This document shows positions 12,789 through 22,257 of a DNA stretch of 64,000 bases, one piece after another. Numbering within the stretch: position 1 is the first letter of the stretch; the number at the start of each line of letters is the position of its first letter. Below the pieces are notes generated by a model, which saw only the letters and a list, made by a program, of their open reading frames with translations, made no database searches and was not told the origin of the DNA. The position numbers were made by a program, and so were the translations under genes. Origin of the DNA: Pelomyxa schiedti (Eukaryota; Evosea; Pelobiontida; Pelomyxidae); assembly GCA_020536535.1 (NCBI GenBank), contig JAHLWZ010000845.1, forward strand, positions 16,137-80,136, read 5' to 3'.

Positions 12789-13186
12789 ATGCCTGTTGAT
12801 TGCTGCACGCAATTGTGGAAAAAAAAGAGGTCTTTTGAGGCACCAATAATTCCAAATCCAAAGCGTTTCGGATCCACTGCAACAGCTGCCGCAGTTACAA
12901 ATATCTTCACCCATTGCTGCAGTTCCGCCTTACTTCCTGTGCCTCTTCATTCCCTGCAATGCGTGGATGCCGATTTTGATAGGGACTCAATGATATTTGA
13001 TTCTAGTACCCCAAAGGTACACTGCCTGAATTAAATACATCTCTGTGCTCTTAGCATTTAGAGAGTGCCGCTCTCTCTGGCATTATTGCGTTGGCACTTG
13101 AACTTTCCCATATCTTTCGGTGCTCTCCTCCACTTCTTTCTAAATTGGTATTCAGAGATTCAAATTTTCCTGATTGGAAAGACTGA
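12789..13186 (+). CDS. Small two-exon protein, unknown function
   Basis: Two exons, 12789-13016 and 13055-13186, separated by a 38-nt GT-AG intron with matching phase, encode about 120 residues. The second exon reads HLESAALSGIIALALELSHIF and then CSPPLLSKLVFRDSNFPDWKD before the stop; it looks like a genuine helical domain. The first exon is basic and then cysteine-containing (MPVDCCTQLWKKKRSF). The frame is also open upstream of the ATG, so more 5' coding sequence could exist. No family recognised. Confidence 0.4.
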
Positions 13187-13516
13187 ACAAAAATCATTTA
13201 GGGTGGCACAAAAGCAGGGCAACAAAAGACCGAGAATTCTTTCGACAGGGGCTTCTCACACCACTCTATGTATGGGGCACATATCTGTATGATATCTACT
13301 CACCCCTCACTCATTTGTGCAAGAGCAGTGGTGAGTGACACACAAAAAACAACAAGATAAAATGACTTCAACAACACAGTATCACCTTTTCAAATCCGAA
13401 AAATAATTAATTGCTTTTATTTTTTTGATTACACAACCCAGCAGGGAAACAGGCTTACAAGGATAAATTAACAAATCGAAGATCATAATACACGTGGTGA
13501 GGAGTGTCGAGATCAC
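13187..13516. other. Intergenic, nothing recognised
   Basis: About 330 nt between two + strand genes. AT-rich, with no reading frame or repeat that I can support. It presumably holds the 3' end of the upstream gene and the promoter of the CXC gene. Confidence 0.5.
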
Positions 13517-14931
13517 ATGTCGCAGCATGAGCCAATAGAGATGAGGGTAGAAGAGCAACAACTCCCGTTCACGAAGCTGATTACAGGCGTAGCTGCTGAG
13601 ACTAGCGCTACAGATGTGTTTGCTTGGCTCAAGGGCAACGGATACTCAGTGTACGAGTTTTTTGTGTTCCTCCTTGTTGAACTTTTGAAAAGGGCCAACG
13701 TCAGCCGCGGTGTGAGACACGGCGGATCAGCAACTTTTCTTGTGAAGTTTCTGAGCGCTGATGACGCAAACAAGGCCTCAGCGAGAGATGACCTCTCGTT
13801 CCGTGGTGTTCGCGTGTGGCTATCCCCACCGTGGGTGGCGGTCTACCAGCAAACACCTACGTCCCCACCCGAATTGCACAACGCCGCTGCTGAGTCAACC
13901 AACAAATGCTTATTGGGTCTACCTCAACAGCGAAAGTCACCCAATAATTCTCAGAGCAAGAAGAAGCAACGCAAGAAGAAGCAGAAAGGTCTGATTCAAG
14001 AACTAAAGAACTTTCTTGAGAAACAAGTTGCTAATGTGTATGTCGTTCACTCCCATGTTTTCACTTACTCACACCTCGCACCGCCAAAACCAACCTTTTT
14101 TTTTGTCTCTTCTTCCCCTTCAGATCCATCAGGGTAATTCCAGTCAAAGGTGACTTGTATGTGAACTGCAAGACAATCAACAAGAAGAAAAAGCGCGCGT
14201 GCTTGCCACGACAGTTACAATGGAAAGGGCATACACTGTACATCAGAAAACTAGGCCACTGGGCTATGTTCCCTGTTGATACATATGATGGGCTCCCCAC
14301 CAAGTTTGCGCACCAGAAACACTTTTCCAAATAACAAGATACAGTAGTTCAAAGAAACATGCTTCCGTTCCTGAAGAACCTTCCCTGGTAAAGGCTGTTA
14401 CAACTCCAAGGTATGCAGAACTTCACTCTTTCTCAACCGGTTCCTAATTTCACACGCACACAGTAAGTCAAAGAAACTTGATGAGCACGCTGTTAACAAA
14501 GAACCTGCTACGGCAAAGACTACTACAGCGCCGCCAGCTAATACTGTTACTACTCCCAGGTTCACAGAACATCACACTCTAAACAGGAGTTAATCTCAAA
14601 ATTTCATCACAGAAAGACAAAGAAAAATGCCTCTTATGCATCCGCCGCTGCTGCTACTGAAGAAGGTCCTAATACTGCCGAAGAAGCGCGCTCACCCGCA
14701 CCTAAAAGACGACGGAGCATCTGTGGTCCTATAGACACAGCGGCCGCCCAACCTGGAAATGAGGCCAAAGCGGAAGAGGAGGAAGAGCATGCTACTTCTG
14801 GATGCGGTTGTGCCAAACTCCGCTGCAAGAGGGGCCGCTGCGGGTGCCTTAGTGCAAGCCGAGGATGTACCGGCGTTTGCCTGTGTGTGGACTGTGCCAA
14901 CCCGCACGGCACCAGACCCCTACCTGAGTGA
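13517..14931 (+). CDS. CXC-domain (Tesmin/TSO1-type) protein with possible RNA-binding N-terminus
   Basis: Putative nuclear DNA-binding protein. The N-terminal part (MSQHEPIEMRVEEQQLPFTK) continues as a single alpha/beta unit with TSATDVFAWLKGNGYS and ATFLVKFLSADDANKASARD. That pattern resembles an RRM or similar fold, with low certainty. A basic KKKQRKKKQK segment follows. The C-terminus carries one CXC motif: CGCAKLRC, KRGRCGCLSASRGC and TGVCLCVDCAN. The spacing C-x-C-x4-C-x4-C-x-C-x6-C-x3-C-x-C-x2-C-x-N is exactly that of Tesmin/TSO1 and E(z) CXC domains. Between them are three short phase-2 exons, each starting S-K-K or T-K-K and the first two ending T-T-P, which look like tandem exon duplicates. 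It ends PHGTRPLPE. Target unknown. Confidence 0.65.
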
Positions 14932-16412
14932 TCAGTAGAAGAGTAGTTCTGAGACATGAGCCCCAGTACACAGAAAAAAAAACAAAACCAAAAAAAGTCA
15001 ACACAACACAAGCCCACCAGCTGGTGACAAGTTTAGTGGATGAGAAGGCCAACAAGTGACTATTTTATTGTTTAAACTGAAAGGGAAAAATAGTTTCTCA
15101 TTTATTTATCAGGTGCCGTGGGGGCTGATTGACGGAGAAGAGTAGCCCTCAAGCAGGCACAATGAAAGACTCTTTGGGGCTGGGTTGGCCTGTGGGTGGT
15201 GGTTGGGGTCCGAATTAATTCCTTCAGCCGCAGCAGCGGTGGCGCTCTAGCAAACCCAGTGGTTCCTCAAATTAACTCATTGGGGTCGATCTCGTTAAGT
15301 GGCTGAAACGGGTTAAGTGGGAATGACTCTTGAATTTTCATGGTATCTCTGTATCATATTCAGATGAATATTCACTACACTTCATAACACACCCAGATAG
15401 ACGAGGATACACTGTTTTTCGATCCATCATATCACAAGAAATAGGCTGGTATGAGCAAAAGCAATAACGACAGTACAAGTTGTATGTCAGAGATACGTAT
15501 GTAGCTTACGGTTGGTGTGAACCCTCATTATACCTGGAGAGAAGTTAGGGATACATTTACAAAGAAAAAATTCGCACACAGCAGTCCGAAAATACTGGAG
15601 TAAGAGCACCTTGAGCCATGGACATAAAAATTGCCGTTGTCGTGGCGATTGTGGGAGACAATCGAATCACCAGCCACGTATTCTGTATCTTGTGTTGGAG
15701 AAACGCACACAATTGAAAAAGTGCTCTCGCGAATATGCACGCATTGCCTAGTACGCCAAAATGAGTACGCAGTATAACCAACCAACCAACCAACCAACCA
15801 ACCAACCAACCAACCAACCAACCAACCAACCAACCAACCAACCAACCAACCAACCAACCAACCAACCAACCAACCAACCAACCAACCAACCAACCAACAA
15901 CAAAGCAAAGTACTTGCGGGCAAAATAAAACAAACGTGTAAGGGACAGACACGCCTGGAACACACTTAGAGACCTAGAAATCCTCGCACACCGCGGTTGT
16001 GGTGTCTGAGATCTCCCCCGCAGATCCCGTGCGGGCCTCTCCATGCACATTTTTTTTTTTTGTTTATAAAAAAAAGGGGACACATTAAAAAGGATGTGAC
16101 AGAAGATTTTTCTTTTTAATTTAAAATGCTGCACCCTCCAGTGGAGTGGGCAACTTTTTTTCTCTGACCTTTTTTTCCTTGTGACGCCAATTAGGCTGTC
16201 ACAGGCCCACAATGAGTGTGACCAGGAAAAAAGTGGAAAGATAAAAAAACAAAACGAAGCAACCACGCCAGCCACGCTAGCCATGCTAGCCGAAGCACGC
16301 GGGTAGCAACGGGTAACGCCGGGTAACGCCGGCTGCTTCACCCGCAAAAAAACAGTGAAGATTTGTTTGTCCAATGTCCGGCGATTTTTGTACCAGCCTC
16401 CCCAGGTCCAAC
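14932..16412. other. Gene-poor stretch with microsatellite; possible orphan exons
   Basis: About 1.5 kb without a gene I can support. At 15340-15460 both strands have short open stretches (for example + strand GYTVFRSIISQEIGWYEQKQ) that might be an exon of an unrecognised gene. The minus strand around 15540-15760 is open through the microsatellite only because that repeat has no stops. Several T-rich tracts follow at 16040-16240. Confidence 0.4.
15776..15898. repeat. (AACC)n / (GGTT)n tetranucleotide microsatellite, about 30 units
   Basis: Essentially perfect CCAA repeat over about 123 bp. Translated on the minus strand it produces an artificial VGWL repeat in all three frames, so it creates spurious open reading frames. 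It is not the TTAGGG-type telomeric unit. Confidence 0.97.
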
Positions 16413-16442
16413 TTATGGGTTCTTCAGAAGTCGATAAACCAA

Positions 16443-16866
16443 TAAAACTGTTTTGATATTGATCGTTTCGAAAAAAACGGTGATGATCTCCTTCGGGGTC
16501 TTACCGAAGTTGCGGGTGCGGTGACCCTAACACGACGGCGTGTGTTTCGCGACGAGTTCTATTATATTGCCCAGGTGGGGACCTTGCATGGTCTCGTGTT
16601 TGCGCCGATGTATTTTTTTTTTCTGCTAGGGGAGACTGTATGGTTTTTTTGTAAAATGTAAAACGTGGCGTAAGTGTCATACGTTTACCCAAACACACTC
16701 TTTGTTTTTCCAGAAAAAACCAATGTTAATTACAGTGCCTGTATGCATGCAAAGCAGTATCCTCGATTCCTTGAGAAGTAACCAATACCTTGTTCACAGA
16801 GTCCAAGTCTACAAATCAATTGCCACTATTCAGAACTCTCCGTGTGTTGCCTTGAAACTAACATAA
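16443..16866 (+). CDS. Probable multi-exon gene, 5' end unresolved
   Basis: Three open segments join in phase across GT-AG borders. The first ends at 16574 (RRRVFRDEFYYIAQ). A 21-nt micro-exon lies at 16630-16650 (GRLYGFF). The last exon, 16714-16866, carries KKPMLITVPVCMQSSIL then QYLVHRVQVYKSIATIQ and ends ALKLT. The last exon looks strongly protein-like. The first segment has no in-frame ATG and no usable acceptor upstream, so the start given here is only the limit of the open frame. An ATG at 16416 in another frame (MGSSEVDKPIKL) may be the true start. No homologue recognised. Confidence 0.4.
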
Positions 16867-16975
16867 AAAACAAAGTAATCACTACACAACTCACAACACA
16901 CCAGTCAACCCCTTCTTTTTACAGTACAACAAAAAAAGACTCCTTCTCCAAACAGAAAAAAGAAACGGTGGTTTT

Positions 16976-19332
16976 TTATTTTTTATGAGTGTCCCTTGTT
17001 GGTGCAGGAGTCTCAGTCTCCCCCCAGGTAGTTTTTTCCCAGCTTGGTTGTCTCTCTGCTAGTATGCCACGCCAAATGGTTGCTGTTTCTGTGGGACCAC
17101 TGATGGTGACAGCACAGTATATCTTCAGACCACTCACTTTGAGGTACTGGGGGTTGGCGACTTGCTCCGGGCTGCTGAACACTGTTATGACTTGGTTTTC
17201 ATGGGTGAAGGCCAATCCATCCGGAACTGCGTCGTGGCTCCTAACAATGTGGGAGCAGTTGTTTGCCACAAGGAATTCACATGTCACGTCCGGGCCCCAC
17301 TCCTTGATGCCCTTTCCCCGGTTCCCTTGGTGCATGCCATCTCTAGTGCCAGGGCTGTTCCACAAGAGTGAAACCGTGGTGCTGCTTGCACCTGTGGGAG
17401 TGTTTGTGTTGTTTTTGGTTTGGGTTTGGGTTATTTTGACAAGTACTACGTTTGTGGTTGCGGGTGGGGAAAGAACCTCTTACGTTCTCTGCCCTTGCCT
17501 GTCCCTTGATATCTTCAATTCTCAATCCAGGTTCAATGCCCCCATGAGCCACAAACATGCTCCTTGGGTCTTCCGCCACAGGGAAATGAATTACGGTTGC
17601 AAGCGGCAAGTTCATGAACAAACGAGCACAGTATACCTTCAGTGTGTTGACACGAGAAGATCCGAACATCAGTTCCATTGTATCAAGTTGGCCATCGCGG
17701 CTGAACATGTCCGAACATTCATGATTCCCACGATTCACAAAGACCTTGGTTGGGTGCATAACAATCCGTTTACAAATATCGCACAGAATATGCAGTCCAA
17801 AGGCTCCTCTGCCTACCATATCCCCTATGGCACAAGAGTAAGAACAAATAATCAAGGCAACATACACTGCAAACCATTGTATACCCAGTACTGCTCACTA
17901 TTAAAGTCGCCGGAATCTAATTCTTTGGCACTGCCATATTGTAAGACTTCGAAAAAATGCGATACACTTACAAGGTGTAAGCCTCCCAGGAGCCATGTAG
18001 ATCACCAATAACATTCACACAATCCGTTGCAGATAAGGTCATTTCGTTGACGAGGGAGTGCCGTTTGGAGAGGACCTGTGTTGCCGCATCAAGTAGTTCC
18101 TTAGTGTGCATATATAATCCCAGCATGTCGGGACCCCCTTCTTCCAACTGGAAGGACTCGAAATCACCAAAGAGCCATTCACCTTTTTTCTTGTGTTCTA
18201 CACATATTAAGGAATATATGTTATTCTTACTTGGCTCAATATATCTTGTGCGGAAAACTTCTACTGCAGCTTTAGAGATGTTAGATGGGGGCGAAAAGGG
18301 TGAAAGGGGGGAAGACTTACATTCTGGAGTTGATGAACTTGCACATGAAGGCTTTTTGGAAGCTGTTTGTGGCGAATAACCTGTTAGAGGACGATTGTGA
18401 CGAGAGGGGAGACGGCACCTGAGGGTTGTTCAGTGGGAAATGGTGGAGGATACAGTCTCTTTTTACCTGGAAGTTTCATTAGAAAAAGAGATAGTAAATT
18501 GAAGTGTCTTACCGGCCAGCTTCTCCTCAGGTGGATGTTCAGTTCTCTCTTCAAGTGGACGAGCAGTTGCTTTCTGTTGCTGAGTTTGAGAAGTTGTTGT
18601 TGCTGTTGCTGTTTCTGCAGTTGCCTTTGTGGTTGTGCTGTTGCTTTGGTTACCATGGTGTTGTTGGCGGGTCAGTCTTTTGCTATTACTACGCGGTGGG
18701 GAGCCAGGAGGGGGACTCGAGAGGGGTTCTGCAGCTGGGAACCCACGAGGCGCCCGGGGGGCGGGAGGAGCTGTGGAGGGGGGCCGCGCGGCAAGCCTTG
18801 CCGCTGCGACGTGGGGCCCGGTGTAAACGGAGATCTGTCCTAGCTGTGCGCCTGGTTCTGCCTTGGGTGTGGGCGGTTTGCGGTGCCGGCCGCAGGTGTA
18901 GCCAGTGGCCGGGTCCACCAGCCACGCCGGCCGGGTATTTATCCGTCGCTGGATCAACGATGCGTCCTTTGCCCATTGGGCGTTCTCGAACGTAACGTAG
19001 TGGTCTGTGCATAATACACCTTCGGAAGTCCACGTGTGGGTTGTAACTTGGACCCTTGGTACGTTGTGAACACCCCCTACGTTGAGAAAAAAAGTGCGAA
19101 TCTTCTAGAACGTGTAGAAGGATCAAAAAAGAAACAGAAAAAAAACAAGTTGGTGAGTCTCATACGGGTGGTAGTCTCTCAGATCCTTATAAACTTGTTC
19201 AGCAGCTGTTTTGGCAGGAGGATGGAGGACTAACTTCGTGTGTTGTGGTAGATCTAGGACCGCAGGGTCCGCGTGCCCGTCGTTGTGTCCTTGGTGCTGT
19301 TTCTGTGCGGCGATTTCCCCCTCCCCCATCAT
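16976..19332 (-). CDS. PPP-family serine/threonine phosphatase with atypical metal-site motif and long N-terminal region
   Basis: The C-terminal half is a PPP phosphatase of the PP5/PPEF kind. GDLHGSW is the first metal motif. VYNG is spliced to DMVGRGAFG, the second motif. FVNRGNHECSDM, VAHGGIEP, KEWGPDVTCEFL and HIVRSHDAV follow. The second motif reads GDMVGRG instead of the nearly invariant GDxVDRG, and the FSAPNYC block is FSSPEQV. The other metal and phosphate ligands remain, so activity is uncertain. The N-terminal ~200 residues contain YHPYETHQL, then IRTFFLNVGG and DHYVTFENAQWAKDAS, faintly like an RNP1-bearing RRM. A P/A-rich linker with QTQQQ follows. All joins keep phase from the ATG at 19332. 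Upstream joins are less certain than the catalytic half. Confidence 0.72.
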
Positions 19333-19386
19333 CTTCGTCCGCCCCCTTCTTTTTTCTTTTTTTTTCCTTCAGTCTCAATCTCAAAT

Positions 19387-20499
19387 GTTAAGAAGGAAAT
19401 CTTTCCCTCGTGTGTGAGACTGGTCGTCCCAGAGAGAACTACTTTCCAAATAGGCTCCTCGTCCTAACAATTTTCGTGAATATTTGCTGCTGCATTTCTC
19501 CTCACTGACAGTAGTACATGTAAGAGACCTCCCTTTCAATCTCGTATGGAACAAACCATGCAACCATCGAACGCACAATCAGACCGTTTGAGAGACTCCC
19601 AGAACTGGTAAAACAAAACAGTATTCAGTTCGTGCTCGGATTTGGAGTGGACAAGTTGTTCATGTGGTTCCACCTTTTTTCCCCCCTTATCACAAACACT
19701 GCAGATAGAACCTCAAGCCTCTGAACTGATGGAAGGGCAGGGTCTCAACAGTTATTTCTGTTACCTTCTACCTCCAAGTGCACCATCGTTACAACTGGTT
19801 GCCATTTAACGTCAGGTCAGTTCTCCCTGATGATGTCATTCATCATCATTTACCTTACACACAGACAGATGAATGCACTGTTGAACTTGAGATACAAACA
19901 GGCATAATATCTGCCTCCAATTTCTTGTGAAGTACCTGTTAAGTGAGTATTTTTTTTTTTTTTTCAAAACCCTGTTTTTCCACGCGCAAGTGCCGGTACC
20001 TGCTCCCTCCTCCCTTCCCAAACAGTAGCACGTACTTTCACAAGGAGATTCCTACGCTGTTAGGCAAATGTTACCAGTACAAGGCCGAGAAGTCTTTAAA
20101 TTTTGAATACTAAATCGTCAATCATTGATATTCAGTGCGGCAAGGTGTGATCACCCCGTCCATATTTATACAGTCTGTTGCAGCACAACGGCAAATGAAC
20201 ATTTTTGCGGTAAGGTACCCACTCAACATTTCCGCACCAAATCCTAATTTCAAGCAGTAGTAATTCTCTTTGAGAATAAACATTCCATCTTTGGAAGATC
20301 CAGCTTCGATGCTCTAGGAGAACAGAGTACACTTCCACAACTACTTCTAAACTGCTGTAAAATTGCTAGGCTGCTCTGGAAAAATGTGTCCAGCTCTGTT
20401 TCTTCTCTACAAACACCCCTTTTTCTTCTGCCCTTGCTCTCTAACCTGATAGGAACAGAAATTGCTATGGTGAATGTGCATTTCGTTCGATGGTTTTGA
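19387..20499 (+). CDS. Multi-exon protein of unknown function, start uncertain
   Basis: The 3' exons join cleanly: one ending ISASNF, 20026-20091 (STYFHKEIPTLLGKCYQYKA), 20136-20209 (AARCDHPVHIYTVCCSTTAN) and 20258-20499 (VVILFENKHSIFGRSSFDAL, ending NVHFVRWF). Upstream open segments include FREYLLLHFSSLTVV, RLPELVKQNSIQFVLGFGVD and YNWLPFNVRSVLPDDVIHHH. The mixture of helices and strands looks like a conserved globular subunit of a complex, but I cannot name the family. The 5' start and first two junctions are unresolved, so 19387 is an estimate. It is divergent from the PPP phosphatase gene. Confidence 0.5.
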
Positions 20500-20543
20500 T
20501 AGGGTACTTTCTCTAATGGGAAAAAAAATTTTTCGGTTTCTAG

Positions 20544-22055
20544 TTATAAGGGAAGAGAAGGTGTATTGAAGGGAAACAGGGTCACGGATCGGGGTAAAAT
20601 TGGTCTGGGGTATGTCATAGTGAACAACAAGGTGCCCGTCGCTGCGTCAATGAAGTTATGCTTGCATGTCAGAGAAGTGACTGCATTCTCATAAGGAAGC
20701 ACAAAGAGGTTCTGTTCGGTAGAGGTCAACTTTTGCTTACTGACACAAACAGCAACTTCAGTGGTCACAAGAAGGCCACATCCAGCAACCACGGAGAGAA
20801 CTGCTGTGCCATGATTGTGTGTGATGAAGGCAGCTGGTTGAGTGTGAATGGGAAGGGCTTCTATTCTCGGTCTTTTTGCTTCTGGAGCGTGTTTGCGATG
20901 AGGAAGGAGGGATGAGAGTGTATACACAGAGGTTGAGTATCCGTCTGTGGTGCTGAGGTGTGTGGCATCCACTGCTTTCACAAGGAGCCCACTGCTGACT
21001 TCCAGCCACGTGATAGTCCGCGCTCTTCTCGCGTCAAAGAGCTGTTGCTTCCCTCCGGTTGAAAAAGGAAAGTAATACCTCCATTTGATCCTGTCGAACA
21101 GTGGAACACCCAAAAGCTCTGGAGATAGCCCCGCTTGTGTCAAGTTGCATTCAATCTCCAAGTCAGGTTCCGACAGAGACCCAGTCTTCCAAACTGTGTC
21201 GAGGTCCACGTGGTAGATAGTAAGAATCCACTCCTGCTGCCGATTCTTCACGGCGACAATCATCTCCAGAGTGTCAGACTCACATTCGTACTCACTGACC
21301 GGGGAAAGGAACTTGAAGGAGCGGACTCCCCTCAGCAACTTGGCCTTCACCTGAACCATCGACTGAGGCACACCACCCACAACTTTCCACACAGCCAACA
21401 GAGGGAGCCCCTTGGGCAGCATCACAACCCACCTCCTGTTGCACGCGACCATGGGGAACTTGTTGACGAAAGGGAGCGGGGCCGGGCGCGCGAGCTGCTG
21501 CCCCCTGCGATCCACGACGGTCATCGCGGGCTGCGCGGCGGGCCTCGCCACGGCGCGGTCGGGGGCGATCCAGCCGAGCACCGAGGTGCCCCAGCCCACG
21601 GTGCGCGGGCGCCCCACCAGCCCCAGCGTGTGCGACACGCGGAGCAGCAGCGGTGGGTCGGGGCCGTCGCGGCCTGGGTCGGCCCCGCCGTGGCGCCGGT
21701 AACGCGGGGGCTCCCCGTCGAAGGTGACGAGCACCACGCGCTCCGCGCACACCACCCACCTCCTCCCGATGCACTCGGCCAGCACCCACAACGGCAGTGT
21801 CGCGGCACCGCGGACTCCCGCCCCCGCCGCCACTGCGCCTGCCTGTCCCTGCCCCCCCTGCCCGTGCTCGTGGCCTTGCGCCTGTTGTTGTTGCTGATGC
21901 TGTGGCTCGTTGGCTGTCTGACGACGCGAGGAGAAACGCGATGATGCTAGTGCAATGAATTGACTCTCTGCTCGCAGCAACGACACAACAGCGGGGTCTT
22001 GTGGCCCGATGTAGTCGTCTGTGCCTGCGCGCGGTACCTTACGGCTCCACCACAT
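20544..22055 (-). CDS. GC-rich lineage-specific family protein (member 2), function unknown
   Basis: Single-exon gene of 503 residues, start ATG at 22055. The 5' half is strikingly GC-rich and the 3' half is not. It shares ordered motifs with the gene at 2736-4028: AESQFIALASS, GRRWVVCAERVVLVTF, SHTLGLVG and a C-terminal WLEVSSGLL segment. It contains a Q-rich insert near residue 55. Many short strand-like segments (WVVMLPKGLPLLAVWKV, MIVAVKNRQQEWILTIYHVD) suggest a beta-sheet-rich fold. No catalytic motif recognised. The paralogy is from my own comparison of the two proteins, not from a database. Confidence 0.7.
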   Translation of the reverse strand: MWWSRKVPRAGTDDYIGPQDPAVVSLLRAESQFIALASSRFSSRRQTANEPQHQQQQQAQGHEHGQGGQGQAGAVAAGAGVRGAATLPLWVLAECIGRRWVVCAERVVLVTFDGEPPRYRRHGGADPGRDGPDPPLLLRVSHTLGLVGRPRTVGWGTSVLGWIAPDRAVARPAAQPAMTVVDRRGQQLARPAPLPFVNKFPMVACNRRWVVMLPKGLPLLAVWKVVGGVPQSMVQVKAKLLRGVRSFKFLSPVSEYECESDTLEMIVAVKNRQQEWILTIYHVDLDTVWKTGSLSEPDLEIECNLTQAGLSPELLGVPLFDRIKWRYYFPFSTGGKQQLFDARRARTITWLEVSSGLLVKAVDATHLSTTDGYSTSVYTLSSLLPHRKHAPEAKRPRIEALPIHTQPAAFITHNHGTAVLSVVAGCGLLVTTEVAVCVSKQKLTSTEQNLFVLPYENAVTSLTCKHNFIDAATGTLLFTMTYPRPILPRSVTLFPFNTPSLPL

Positions 22056-22257
22056 GAAAGATATTCCGGTTATACCAACTTAGTAAGCTGCCAGCGAAGA
22101 ACCCATAATGCCGATTCGAAGGGCCTTCAGATCCTCAAAATTAATCAACACTACCTAAAAAGGTCGTGGGGTGGGCCTCTGCCTACCCTGTAACCGAACT
22201 GCCGGCGGGGTAACCCCCGCTGCCCAGAACAGGTTTTTTTTTTTGTAATGACATATG

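Noticed and set aside
16251-16340. Repeated GCCGGGTAACGCCGG-like sequence, considered as tRNA or hairpin RNA
   Set aside because: No cloverleaf, no T-arm GTTCRANNC, only a short local repeat.
15528-16374. Minus-strand ORFs with long VGWL repeats
   Set aside because: Created by the CCAA microsatellite, which has no stop codon in any minus-strand frame. No flanking conserved sequence supports them.
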